Shown here one piece after another: positions 1-9,703 of a stretch of DNA of 64,000 nucleotides. Below the pieces are notes generated by a model. That model saw only the letters and a list, made by a program, of their open reading frames with translations. It did not search any database and had not been told where the DNA came from. Source of the stretch: Prochlorococcus marinus XMU1404 (lineage in GTDB: Bacteria; Cyanobacteriota; Cyanobacteriia; PCC-6307; Cyanobiaceae); contig NZ_JAAORE010000002.1 of NCBI RefSeq assembly GCF_017696175.1, positions 1-64,000 on the forward strand. The letters run 5' to 3'. How positions within the stretch are numbered: the stretch's first letter is position 1; each line of letters starts with the position of its first letter. Position numbers and translations under genes: made by a program.

Positions 1-475
1 ATAGTGAAATCGAATATTTTATCTCCCTGAGAAACATCAAACTGATATGCAGAAAGATTTAATTTTTGGACTTCTGGTTTGGTGACGTCTTGTACACTAG
101 AGACTTCAAAAGAGTTAGCTAAACCTAAATCTAAATCAAGTATTTGTGAACCCCAAGGACTAATGTAATTCCCGGCATTATCTCTAAGATAAATATTAGC
201 TAAAGTCCATACTCCCTGTTCTGAATATTGAGGTATTGTTAATTGACCAGCAAATGTGCCTTCTAAAATATCACCACTAATTAAATTACTATCATTAACA
301 CCATAGGAAATGCTTTGATCTCCACTTGGACTTTGGTACGTTATGGATGCATGACTAATACCACTTAAATTATCTGATGCATCAATAGTGAAATCGAATA
401 TTTTATCTCCCTGAGAAACATCAAACTGATATGCAGAAAGATTTAATTTTTGGACTTCTGGTTTGGTGACGTCTT
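1..475. repeat. Direct repeat inside the giant gene, 384-base period
   Basis: Bases 1-91 are identical to bases 385-475, an offset of exactly 384 bases (128 codons). The repeat encodes the start of an Ig-like module (KPEVQKLNLSAYQFDVSQG). Because the window begins inside one copy, further copies probably continue to the left. Confidence 0.85.
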
Positions 476-3400
476 CAATACCACTTATTGAAGGTAAAAT
501 GTTGAATTTATTTTGTGCTTCAATCTCTCCTCCATTACCATCTATAACTTTATATTCAATGTTTATTGATCCAGTCTTTCCTGATACAGGATTAAATGTA
601 TATGTTCCATCATTATTTTTAAGTAGATAATTATTACTAGAAGCTAGACCGGGAACTAGATTAATAGAATTGCCCATTCCCGCATGGTTTGCACAATAAT
701 ATTCAAATGAATCAGGATTGTTTTGAGGTGTTTTAAGTTTTATGCTTGCTCCATCTACTCCTTGAGATCCATTTATTTCTATTGAGTATTCATCATTATT
801 AGTTTTAAATCTTAGAGGATGATTACTTAAACTTGAATCAGATACATCAAATGTGTATACCGTTCCTTCTTTGACATCTAATTTTGGCGCTTGAACTCCA
901 TCAAAATAAAACTTTCCATTACTTGCAGTAACAACAATAGATTTTTCTTCAAAAGGAACGATATTTAAATCTGATATCTCTAGGTTATCGCCATCAACAT
1001 CGGTGAATCCCGCAAGTAAATCCGAAGATTTAATGGTGTATGAAGAATCTTGAGTTCCATTATTTAACGTAATTTGTGATCCTGTTAATTGAGGTGCGTC
1101 ATTTACTGGGTTAACTGTTAAAGATGCTTTGGCCGGAACAGATGAGACATCAATGTTGTCTAATATAATTTCTCCTCCATAACCTTTAGCTACATGTTCA
1201 TTAAATACTTGCTCAAGTTCTGCCCATGTTGGCTTAGTGAAGCCATTAGCAATAGTTACATTGTTGTTGTAGTCTGATTCAGTAGTCCAAGATCCGTTAG
1301 CAGACCAACCAATTTCAGGATTTATAAACCTTATAGCTTGTTGCCAATCAGATTCTTTATCACCAAACTTGTGGTTACTACCTGCTTGAAAACCTGGAGC
1401 GAAGGAAATTTCTCCATTTATAGGTCCTCTGGGGTTAACTTTTAAAACGATATCTATAGAACCGTCATCATTTTGTTCATATGATTGTTCAGTATTGAAA
1501 TTTCCTTGGGGATGTGGGTTATGAAGACTTAAATCAGATACAATATTAATATCCAATCCGTTAGATGAATTTATATATACATCCTTAAATAATGGATCAC
1601 TTGAGGTGTTCTCAAAAAATAGCTTTAAATTATTATTTGGCAAATCATCGTAAGAGTCATATCTTATCCTTACTTCCTGAGGCTTATCCCAGTTATCCTT
1701 GTTAAAGGATATAGAACTACTTTGAATTTCTCCTCCGTAACCTTTAGCTACATGTTCATTAAATACTTTCTCAAGTTCTGCCCATGTTGGCTTAGTGAAG
1801 CCATTAGTAATAGTTACATTGTTGTTGTAGTCTGATTCAGTAGTCCAAGATCCGTTGGCAGACCAACCAATTTCAGGATTTATAAACCTTATAGCTTGTT
1901 GCCAATCAGATTCTTTATCACCAAACTTGTGATTACTACCTGCTTGAAAACCTGGAGCGAAGGAAATTTCTCCATTTATAGGTCCTCTGGGATTAACTTT
2001 TAAAACGATATCTATAGAACCGTCATCATTTTGTTCATATGATTGTTCAGTATTAAAACTTCCTTGGGGAGGTAGGTTATCAAGACTTAAATCATCTCCA
2101 ATCTTAATATCCACCCACCTAGAATTATTTATATATACATCTTTAAATAATGGATCACTAGAAGTGTTATCAAAATATAGGTTAAAATTATTTTTTGGTA
2201 AATAATCGTAAGAGTCATATCTGATCCTTATTTCCTGAGGCTTGTCCCAGTTTTCTTTATTAAAAGATATGGAACCATTTTTAATTTCTACACCATCGTC
2301 ATTGGTGATATGAAGATTGTCAAATTCTGTAGTTAAGGAAATTTCTCCATTTATAGGTCCTCTGGGATTAACTTTTAAAACGATATCTATAGAACCGTCA
2401 TCATTTTGTTCATATGATTGTTCAGTATTAAAACTTCCTTGGGGAGGTAGGTTATCAAGACTTAAATCATCTCCAATATTAATATCCAAGCCGTTAGATG
2501 AATTTATATATACATCCTTTAATAATGGATCACCAGAAGTGTTATCAAAATATAGTTTGAAATTATTTTTTGGTAAATCATCGTAAGAGTCATATCTGAT
2601 CCTTACCTCTTGAGGTTTATCCCAGTTATTTTTATTAAATGTAATTTGATTCTTAGAAACTTCCGAATTTCCAGTATTAACTGAATCAGAAACTTGATAA
2701 GAAAATTCAACCTCACCGTGCCAATCAGCATTAGGTTCAAATTTCCAAATATTAGTATTAGTCTTTGTTAGATTTCCTTGCTCATTCGATACTGTTAGGT
2801 TGACTATGGAAAGTGAATTAATTACATCGTTAGAATAATTGGCTAAAAAATCATGTTTCTTTATCAGTTTACTAGTATCTTCATCAATAGAACCAAGATC
2901 TATTGGTCCTCTTACTACTGGAGGTTTATTAATAGATTCAACAAATTCAATACTATTGTTTGCAGGGGTAAATCCTCCATTCCCATCAACAATGGTATAG
3001 GCTAAATCAACTTTGCCAGTCCAATTTTCATCTGTTGTAAGGGTCCATTTTTCATTAAATGAAATGTTTTCTAATGAGCCATGACTTGCAACTAAATTAT
3101 TGATTAGAAGAGTATCACCATCAACATCTTTATAACCTTCGATTAGATCTGTTATTTGAATTATGTATGGAACTCCTTTAATACCTTCAGTAAATGAGGT
3201 TACCTGTCCTGTTAACTCTGGGGCATCATTAACAGGATCTACAGTTAATGATGCTTTAGCTGAAATAGTCGAAGATTTAGTCTGATTTAAGATTATTTCT
3301 CCGTTAGAACCGACTGAGTTCTCGCCGAAATCAGGCACAAAAGATAGATCTCCAATAACACTTTCATTCTGTGGAAGAGAATTAGCAGTAAGTTTTATGA

Positions 3401-5738
3401 CGAGATCTATCGAGCCGTTTTCACCATGTTCAGTTGAGTAATCAGTGGAAATCCAACCATCAATAGGTGGAGCACCAACGCCATTACCGTTTACTGGAAT
3501 ATTTAAAGTATTTTGATGCTTGTAAATTTTTTCGTCTTTAAATTCACCGGTAGAGGTATTTTCAAAGAATAAATCAACACTAGTTTTTGGAAGGTCTTCA
3601 AAAGAGTCATATTTAATTCTTATTTCTTGTGGCTTAAACCAATTTTCTTTATTAAAAATTATTGGAGAATTATTTTGAATTTCGCCTCCAAATCCATTGG
3701 CAATATGTTTCTCGTAAACCTCAACGACTTCATCCCAAGTTGGCTTTGATGTTGTGCTATCAACCAAAAAGTATTGGTTATAGTCAGATTCACTTGTAAT
3801 CGGAGTTGTTCTGCCAAGTTCAAAACGCCAGCCTTTACCTGGTCGAAGAATATCAAAGATATTAACCCAATCCTCATCAAGACTTCCTAGGACTCTTGTT
3901 GGATCCTCATTAAAATTAGCTAGGAAGGATAGATCTCCATTAAGAGGTAGCGAATTAGTAGTAAGTTTTACAACGACATCTATAGAACCATTTTCACTAT
4001 GTTCAGTTGAGTAATCGGTGGAAATCCAACCATCAATTTGTGGAGCCCCAAAGCCATTACCATTTACTCCAATATTTAAAGTATTTTGACCTTGATAGAT
4101 TTTTTGGTCTATGAAGTCATTAGTTGAGGTATTTTTAAGGAATAAATCAACACTAGTTTTTGGAAGGTCTTCAAAAGAGTCATATTTTATTCTTATTTCT
4201 TGTGGCTTAAACCAGTTATCTTTATTAAAGAGAATCGAATTTTCATTCTGATTTGAATTTTCTTGAATACCATAGGATATTTCAATATCCCCATTCCAAT
4301 CTGCCTTTGGTGAAATTTTCCAAGAAGTAGGCTCTGATTCAAATATCTCATTAATTTCTAGGATACCTTCCCCTTTTGAAATTTTTAGATCAGTAATTGA
4401 TGAAAGATAGGAAGAAATTAATTCACCAGAGTCATTTAATAAAAGATCAGATTTAGTAAAAATTAAATTATTATCTTCATCAATAGAACCAAGATCAATC
4501 AGGCTCGTAATGGTTTCTTTATTCTTCTGCCAATCAAGAAATTCTTTGCTTAACTTGACTTCTACAATCCCAGACGATGACATATTGCTGGGATCTTCAA
4601 ATCTACTAGCCCAATCTCTACCATATACATTATTGTTAGAAACCCATAAAGAATAATCAGAACCATAAAAATCTGAAAAATCTATAGAAGTTGGGGAAGA
4701 ATCAGCCCATTGAATATCATTTGAAAAAGCAGACCAAGATGCATCTTTGATTGTGATCTGTGATCCATCAGCCCATTGTAAGTTTCCTTCAACATTATTT
4801 TCTTTATTTGTAAGTCCAATCCATTTACCAATTTCACTATTATTATTTTCTGCGAATGTTTCCCATAAGAATTGGTTTTCTTCAACACTATTAATAGAAA
4901 CTAAATTACCACCAAGTTTTTCTGCTTGTTCTTTGGCTTCACTCCATGTAGAAGCGCCAAGTTCAAAATAAATGGAATCTTCAAATTGATAATATGGAAT
5001 TTCTGCTAGGCCATTTACAGGCAAACCGGATAAATCCTGCGTTCTGAGGTCATTTGTAAAATGTCCCCATGAACCAGCATTGTTAGTTATTGGATATGCA
5101 TTAAATCCAATAAATTCTCCTAAATCAGACCCTCCCCATTCAACTTTAATGTCATCAAGTAATATTGAACTGTAAGTTCCGAAAACTTCTATCCACATCA
5201 TATTAGTAATATCTGTATTAGTGAAATTAGCTTTGTCTCCTATATAACCTTCAGACGCAGTTATCTCTCCTGAAATCCATTTGCCACCTGTAGATGTTGC
5301 TCCAAAGACAGGAAGGGGGTCGTGGTAATCCGCAATTGGTTCACCTCTATCCATAAATGATTTACCCCAGTGATATCCAATCCATAGTGATTTGTCGTCG
5401 ACTTCAGCACTTAGTTTTTCACTGATAAAATTATTCTCTTCTAAATCATTAATCGTTACTAGATGTCCACCTATCGCATTAGCTTCTAGCTCAGAGGTGA
5501 ACCAACTAAGTACATTACCTCCTTGTCCACCAACGACTGAGTAAATACTGTTTCCAAAAATATATAAATCATCAGTCAGGCAATAAGCCGATTTTGAATA
5601 ATCATATTCTTCAATTTCTTTGGGTTCAATAATATTGATTGGTTTTTTATCTGTTTCGTAAGCAGCAGAATTTAGATCTGAATCCAAATCCAAATCTTGA
5701 GTAATATTATAATTTTCATCGTCAAAGGCGTTGTCCAT
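1..5738 (-). CDS. Giant modular secreted/surface protein, probable type I secretion substrate (3' end outside window)
   Basis: The frame is open from ATG at 5738 to the window edge, giving at least 1,912 residues with no stop. There is no N-terminal signal peptide, and the start is acidic. Two C-type-lectin-like segments follow (about residues 55-115 and 250-370; motifs GGHLVTINDLEEN and GGNLVSINSVEEN, each followed by LWIG or KWIGLTN). Next come tandem units with the signature WxKPQEIRIKYDSxEDLP and GSIDIVLKVNPRGPINGEIS, interrupted by cadherin-like linkers (DVDGDTL, VNDAPELTG). A cupredoxin-like segment lies near residues 1610-1690 (NHPLRF, then YYCANHAGMG), and Ig-like 128-residue repeats occur at the cut end. 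Such proteins are normally exported by type I systems through a C-terminal signal, which here would be outside the window. The exporter genes start divergently about 320 bases away. Substrate and binding target are unknown; surface adhesin or S-layer-like function is inference. Confidence 0.85.
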   Translation of the reverse strand, partial: MDNAFDDENYNITQDLDLDSDLNSAAYETDKKPINIIEPKEIEEYDYSKSAYCLTDDLYIFGNSIYSVVGGQGGNVLSWFTSELEANAIGGHLVTINDLEENNFISEKLSAEVDDKSLWIGYHWGKSFMDRGEPIADYHDPLPVFGATSTGGKWISGEITASEGYIGDKANFTNTDITNMMWIEVFGTYSSILLDDIKVEWGGSDLGEFIGFNAYPITNNAGSWGHFTNDLRTQDLSGLPVNGLAEIPYYQFEDSIYFELGASTWSEAKEQAEKLGGNLVSINSVEENQFLWETFAENNNSEIGKWIGLTNKENNVEGNLQWADGSQITIKDASWSAFSNDIQWADSSPTSIDFSDFYGSDYSLWVSNNNVYGRDWASRFEDPSNMSSSGIVEVKLSKEFLDWQKNKETITSLIDLGSIDEDNNLIFTKSDLLLNDSGELISSYLSSITDLKISKGEGILEINEIFESEPTSWKISPKADWNGDIEISYGIQENSNQNENSILFNKDNWFKPQEIRIKYDSFEDLPKTSVDLFLKNTSTNDFIDQKIYQGQNTLNIGVNGNGFGAPQIDGWISTDYSTEHSENGSIDVVVKLTTNSLPLNGDLSFLANFNEDPTRVLGSLDEDWVNIFDILRPGKGWRFELGRTTPITSESDYNQYFLVDSTTSKPTWDEVVEVYEKHIANGFGGEIQNNSPIIFNKENWFKPQEIRIKYDSFEDLPKTSVDLFFENTSTGEFKDEKIYKHQNTLNIPVNGNGVGAPPIDGWISTDYSTEHGENGSIDLVIKLTANSLPQNESVIGDLSFVPDFGENSVGSNGEIILNQTKSSTISAKASLTVDPVNDAPELTGQVTSFTEGIKGVPYIIQITDLIEGYKDVDGDTLLINNLVASHGSLENISFNEKWTLTTDENWTGKVDLAYTIVDGNGGFTPANNSIEFVESINKPPVVRGPIDLGSIDEDTSKLIKKHDFLANYSNDVINSLSIVNLTVSNEQGNLTKTNTNIWKFEPNADWHGEVEFSYQVSDSVNTGNSEVSKNQITFNKNNWDKPQEVRIRYDSYDDLPKNNFKLYFDNTSGDPLLKDVYINSSNGLDINIGDDLSLDNLPPQGSFNTEQSYEQNDDGSIDIVLKVNPRGPINGEISLTTEFDNLHITNDDGVEIKNGSISFNKENWDKPQEIRIRYDSYDYLPKNNFNLYFDNTSSDPLFKDVYINNSRWVDIKIGDDLSLDNLPPQGSFNTEQSYEQNDDGSIDIVLKVNPRGPINGEISFAPGFQAGSNHKFGDKESDWQQAIRFINPEIGWSANGSWTTESDYNNNVTITNGFTKPTWAELEKVFNEHVAKGYGGEIQSSSISFNKDNWDKPQEVRIRYDSYDDLPNNNLKLFFENTSSDPLFKDVYINSSNGLDINIVSDLSLHNPHPQGNFNTEQSYEQNDDGSIDIVLKVNPRGPINGEISFAPGFQAGSNHKFGDKESDWQQAIRFINPEIGWSANGSWTTESDYNNNVTIANGFTKPTWAELEQVFNEHVAKGYGGEIILDNIDVSSVPAKASLTVNPVNDAPQLTGSQITLNNGTQDSSYTIKSSDLLAGFTDVDGDNLEISDLNIVPFEEKSIVVTASNGKFYFDGVQAPKLDVKEGTVYTFDVSDSSLSNHPLRFKTNNDEYSIEINGSQGVDGASIKLKTPQNNPDSFEYYCANHAGMGNSINLVPGLASSNNYLLKNNDGTYTFNPVSGKTGSINIEYKVIDGNGGEIEAQNKFNILPSISGIEDVTKPEVQKLNLSAYQFDVSQGDKIFDFTIDASDNLSGISHASITYQSPSGDQSISYGVNDSNLISGDILEGTFAGQLTIPQYSEQGVWTLANIYLRDNAGNYISPWGSQILDLDLGLANSFEVSSVQDVTKPEVQKLNLSAYQFDVSQGDKIFDFT
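1171..2286. repeat. Two tandem 558-base near-identical repeats inside the giant gene
   Basis: Bases 1171-1728 and 1729-2286 are two adjacent copies offset by exactly 558 bases (186 codons), differing at only scattered positions. Each encodes a module of about 60 residues (DWQQAIRFINPEIGW, TTESDYNNNV, KPTWAELE) plus a module of about 125 residues carrying NWDKPQEVRIRYDSYDDLP. A third, shorter copy of the 125-residue module follows at about 2335-2650. Older, diverged copies lie at about 3380-3690 and 3690-4230. Near-identity at the DNA level points to recent duplication or gene conversion. Confidence 0.85.
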
Positions 5739-6060
5739 GCAGGTTTAAACCGGAGTTAATTACAACGAAGAATAAAGAGGATGAATCTTAAAAAATCTAG
5801 ATAACTAGAAATTATAGTTTTATTATACTTTGTTTTGGTGCAAATTTTGTCTAATATGCCCATTTATTAATCTAAATCTAAAGAAAAAATATGAATAAAT
5901 TTACTAGCTTTTGTAATGGTTTTTACAGATTTATATTGATTTAATACTTTAAGTATTTTAGAAAAAAATTCTTGAAAGTTTTCAGGTTAATTTTTCGTGT
6001 TAAGGTAGGGAATAGTTTTCTAACTCTTTAGAAGATTTTCAAAATAAATTTTTTTTGAAA
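5739..6060. other. Divergent intergenic region between giant protein and secretion operon
   Basis: These 322 very AT-rich bases separate the divergent starts of the giant gene and the isomerase gene. I see no convincing ORF, RNA gene or terminator. Both promoters must lie here, but no clear -35/-10 pair can be chosen by eye. Confidence 0.5.
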
Positions 6061-6783
6061 ATGCCTAATCTCTCAAAAGAAAAATTAGCTATTTGGGGAC
6101 TGTATAGAAAAATTTCAACAGAGCAGCTTATTGATAGTAAAGTTGAGGAAATAGAAGTTAATCAATCTTCTATTAAAGAAATTTTAGATAATTGGATTAA
6201 ATCAAATAAAATAAGATCTAATGAGGAGTTGGAGAATTGGAAAAAATATAATGGATTAAATAATACTGAATTTACGAAGTTTGTTGTAAGAACCTGGAAG
6301 TGGAAAGAATGGTGCAAAAAAACATTTGCGAAAGAACTTCCCTCTTATTACTTAAAAAGAAAACCACTTTTAGACTCTATTACTTATTCGATACTTAGAG
6401 TTAAAGATGAAAATCTTTCATTGGAACTTTTTTTAAGAATTAAAGATAAAGAGTCTTCTTTTAAAGAACTTGCTATCAAATATTCTGAAGGACCTGAAGC
6501 TAATAGCGGTGGATTAATTGGTCCAGTTTCTATGACAAATGTACACCCTGTAATAGCAAAATTATTGACAATTAGTGAATCTGGACAACTGTGGCCTCCT
6601 AGAAAAATTGAGGATTGGTGGATTATTATCAGATTAGAAGAACTAAAAAATACAGAATTAAATGATCCGATAAAAAATATGCTTTCCATGGAACTTGGGA
6701 ATCAGTTTTTAGGAAAAGAATTTGAGAAAATTAACAAACTAAATCAAAAAGAAAATAAAACAAGTGGACAAATTAGTAAATAA
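6061..6783 (+). CDS. Parvulin-type (PpiC) peptidyl-prolyl isomerase of the secretion locus
   Basis: The protein has 240 residues from ATG 6061; a TTG at 6055 is two codons upstream. The N-terminal half is helical and charged. The C-terminal half matches the PpiC rotamase fold: ITYSILRVKDENLS, FKELAIKYSEGPEANSGG, a GLIGPV turn, and a closing WWIIIRLEEL strand. There is no signal peptide, so it probably acts in the cytoplasm, possibly keeping the giant substrate unfolded or recognising it before export. It is the first gene of an operon and ends one base before the ATG of the ABC exporter. The family call is secure; the dedicated-chaperone role is inferred from position. Confidence 0.8.
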   Translation: MPNLSKEKLAIWGLYRKISTEQLIDSKVEEIEVNQSSIKEILDNWIKSNKIRSNEELENWKKYNGLNNTEFTKFVVRTWKWKEWCKKTFAKELPSYYLKRKPLLDSITYSILRVKDENLSLELFLRIKDKESSFKELAIKYSEGPEANSGGLIGPVSMTNVHPVIAKLLTISESGQLWPPRKIEDWWIIIRLEELKNTELNDPIKNMLSMELGNQFLGKEFEKINKLNQKENKTSGQISK

Positions 6784-6784
6784 A

Positions 6785-9703
6785 ATGAAAACGAAGCAAA
6801 ATTCCTGGGAATTAATTCTTTCATCAATAAAATCAGTAAGTGTTACTAATAAAAATCTTGTAAAAAAATTTACTTTAAAAGAGGCTGAAATATTCGTAGA
6901 GGAAGGTGAATTACCAAGGGGTGTTTTATTACTTAATAAAGGAAAGATTAGAGAAATAAGTATTAATGAAGATAAAGAACCATTTACTACAAAAGTTTAT
7001 GGTTATGGAGAATTTGTAGGTTTTGACCATCTTCTCAGAGAAGAAAAATCTGTAAAAATGATCGCATCCTCAGATGTTGAAGGACATTTGATGAAGGCAT
7101 CTGATTTTTTAAATTTATGCATAGAGTCCACAGATTTTCTGAAATACTTTGGAAGATGTTTTTCTCAAGAACTCTTTTACTTGATTAAAAAAAATAATCA
7201 AGTAAATGATGAAGAGAATTCTTCTCTTCTTAATTGGAGCAAAATAACAACTGAAAATCAAATAAATTCAATCTTCATATCAAAAGGAACTCATAATTTT
7301 GATAAAAAATTTGATAGACATTTTGTTAGCAGTAATAATTTTAAAGGTTTAAATGTAGGAGAAATTATAAAGGGACCTATTGCTCTTGAAGTTAACGGTA
7401 ATTTACCTGGGAGATTGATCCCTATAGATTTTGATATGCCAAGCTCAAAGGATCTTATTCCAGTGGCATTAGATGAATTTAATAGGGAAGAAGAAACTCA
7501 AGAAATAAAAGAAATGGAATCTTTAGAAGATATATATGGAAAAATTAGAAAAGATAATAAATATCCTCATTGTAAAGGTTCTGGATTAAGTGATGAGCTC
7601 TTAGCCACCTTAAGAATGATCTCTAGATTTTATGATTTACCTTTTAAAAAAGACTTCGTCAAAAAAATTATTGATGGACAACTTAAGGAAAATAAACTAA
7701 ACATTAATCAGATTGCTGCCTTTTGTGATTTGATTGGGCTAAAGGCTGTTTTTCTAAAACCATCTAATAAATCAGAATTATCAAGAATCCCACTACCTGC
7801 AGTTTTTTTAAGAAATGGTAGACCAATAATTATTTGGGAAAGGCAGAATAATAGATTCTTCATTGGAGATCCAACCAAAGAGCAAGAGTTTTTAGATATT
7901 GATTTAATAATAGATTCTTCTAATGAAAGTTTAGAAATTCTTTCAGTAGAGCGAAATAAAGAGTCTCCAAAAGCTCGATTCGGCTTGAAATGGTTTTTGC
8001 CTTCAATCAAAAAACATAAATATGCTTTGATTCAGGTTGTAATAGCAAGCTTCTTCGTTCAATTATTAGGTTTATTAAATCCTCTTCTTATACAACAAAT
8101 TATTGACGCAGTAATTAGTCAAGGCAATTATTCAAGTTTAAATATTCTTGGGACACTTCTCATCTTTATGGCATTTAGTCAGGCTTTATTAGGTTCCTTA
8201 AGAACTTATCTTTTCAGTGATACAACTAATAGAATTGATATGACTTTAGGGACTTCAATCATCCGCCATTTGTTGAGATTACCTCTCCCCTATTTCAATA
8301 AAAGACCTGTAGGAGAAGTAAGTGGAAGAGTTGGAGAACTTGAAAAAATAAGAAGTTTTCTGACTGGAACAGCCTTGACAGTTTTACTTGATTCTTTCTT
8401 CTCTGTTATCTATATCGCCGTTTTACTTAGTTATTCAGTTCAATTAACAATTTGGGCGTTAGGGGTTTTGCCTCTTTTTATAGCTTTGACGATTTTTGTA
8501 TCTCCAATACTTCAAGCGCAACTTAGAAGAAAAGCTGAAGCATCTGCGAGAGTAAATAGTCATCTTGTTGAGAGCCTTTCAGGGATGGAAACAATTAAAG
8601 GCCAAAAAATGGAACTATCTACTCAATGGCGTTGGGAACAAATGTATGGAGAACAGATTCAAGCTGGATTTAAAAATACAGTTACAAGTACCGCAGCAGG
8701 TTCGATAAGTAATTTTCTTCAACAGCTTTCAGGTTTAATTATTATTTGGGCTGGAGCAGCAATGGTTTTACAAGGTAAATTAACTCTTGGACAGTTAATT
8801 GCTTTTAGGATTTTGTCTAATTATGTTACCAGCCCTCTTTTACGGTTAGCTAGTTTATGGCAAAATTTTCAGGAGACATCTATATCCCTTGAGAGATTAT
8901 CAGATATTGTTGATCATCAAGAAGAGATTGAAATAGCAGGTGAAAACTTACCTCCAATTCCTCCAGTTATAGGTGAAATTATTTATGAGAAAGTGAATTT
9001 CAGGTTTACTTCTTCAGGTCCTTATCAATTGTTAAATGTTAATTTCAAAGTTAAGCCAGGTACTTTTGTCGGAATTGTAGGAAGTAGTGGTTCAGGGAAA
9101 AGTACTCTATTAAAATTATTAACTAGATTATATGAACCAAACAACGGCTCTATAAAAATTGACGGGCATAGTATTTCAAAGGTAGATCTTTATTCACTTA
9201 GAGAGCAGATTGGTGTTGTTCCTCAAGATAGTTTACTTTTCGATGGAAGCATACAAAGTAACATAGCTTTGACGAAGCCTGATTCTTCTTATGAAGAAAT
9301 TATTAATGCAGCCAAATTAGCTTGTGCACATGAGTTTATAGAAAAATTACCTTCTGGTTATACCAATAGCGTGGGTGAGAGAGGTTCTGGTCTTTCGGGT
9401 GGACAAAGACAAAGAATCGCAATAGCAAGAGTTATTCTAAGAAAACCAAAATTATTGATTTTAGATGAGGCAACAAGTGCCTTAGATGTAGATACTGAAA
9501 AGAGAGTTATCAGGAATATCTTGGATACCTTTAAGGGGTCAACTATTTTATTTATAAGTCATAGACTCAGTAATTTAAGAGATGCCGATAACATTTTATT
9601 AATGGATGAAGGTAGTCTTGCTGAGGAAGGAAATCATGAAGATTTGATGGCTCTTAATGGAAGATATACAACTTTATATAATCAGCAAGAGGCAGCCATA
9701 TAA
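6785..9703 (+). CDS. Type I secretion ABC exporter with CRP-like and C39-like N-terminal domains
   Basis: ATG 6785 gives 972 residues; a GTG at 6764 would overlap the previous gene. Domains in order (counted from the GTG): a cyclic-nucleotide-binding-like fold at about 20-130, whose phosphate-binding cassette looks degenerate (KSVKMIA where RxAxVxA is usual); a C39-peptidase-like domain at about 270-395 with no catalytic Cys where the family has one; a six-helix exporter membrane domain at about 420-700; and an ATPase domain with Walker A GSSGSGKST, signature LSGGQRQR, Walker B LLILDEATSALD and H-loop ISHRLS. This layout matches inner-membrane transporters of large RTX-type or bacteriocin-like substrates. 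The inactive C39-like domain suggests substrate docking rather than leader cleavage. The stop overlaps the next ATG (TAATG), so the two genes are translationally coupled. Confidence 0.9.
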   Translation: MKTKQNSWELILSSIKSVSVTNKNLVKKFTLKEAEIFVEEGELPRGVLLLNKGKIREISINEDKEPFTTKVYGYGEFVGFDHLLREEKSVKMIASSDVEGHLMKASDFLNLCIESTDFLKYFGRCFSQELFYLIKKNNQVNDEENSSLLNWSKITTENQINSIFISKGTHNFDKKFDRHFVSSNNFKGLNVGEIIKGPIALEVNGNLPGRLIPIDFDMPSSKDLIPVALDEFNREEETQEIKEMESLEDIYGKIRKDNKYPHCKGSGLSDELLATLRMISRFYDLPFKKDFVKKIIDGQLKENKLNINQIAAFCDLIGLKAVFLKPSNKSELSRIPLPAVFLRNGRPIIIWERQNNRFFIGDPTKEQEFLDIDLIIDSSNESLEILSVERNKESPKARFGLKWFLPSIKKHKYALIQVVIASFFVQLLGLLNPLLIQQIIDAVISQGNYSSLNILGTLLIFMAFSQALLGSLRTYLFSDTTNRIDMTLGTSIIRHLLRLPLPYFNKRPVGEVSGRVGELEKIRSFLTGTALTVLLDSFFSVIYIAVLLSYSVQLTIWALGVLPLFIALTIFVSPILQAQLRRKAEASARVNSHLVESLSGMETIKGQKMELSTQWRWEQMYGEQIQAGFKNTVTSTAAGSISNFLQQLSGLIIIWAGAAMVLQGKLTLGQLIAFRILSNYVTSPLLRLASLWQNFQETSISLERLSDIVDHQEEIEIAGENLPPIPPVIGEIIYEKVNFRFTSSGPYQLLNVNFKVKPGTFVGIVGSSGSGKSTLLKLLTRLYEPNNGSIKIDGHSISKVDLYSLREQIGVVPQDSLLFDGSIQSNIALTKPDSSYEEIINAAKLACAHEFIEKLPSGYTNSVGERGSGLSGGQRQRIAIARVILRKPKLLILDEATSALDVDTEKRVIRNILDTFKGSTILFISHRLSNLRDADNILLMDEGSLAEEGNHEDLMALNGRYTTLYNQQEAAI

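Noticed and set aside
2317-2586. Plus-strand 89-residue ORF
   Set aside because: Antisense shadow of the giant gene; its sequence is merely the reverse of the repeat modules.
1171-2650. Regular repeats that might be a CRISPR array
   Set aside because: Units are 558 and 384 bases, in frame within one open coding sequence; no short repeats with unique spacers.
4682-4971. Short ORFs on both strands in this stretch
   Set aside because: They are alternative frames of the lectin-like domain of the giant gene.
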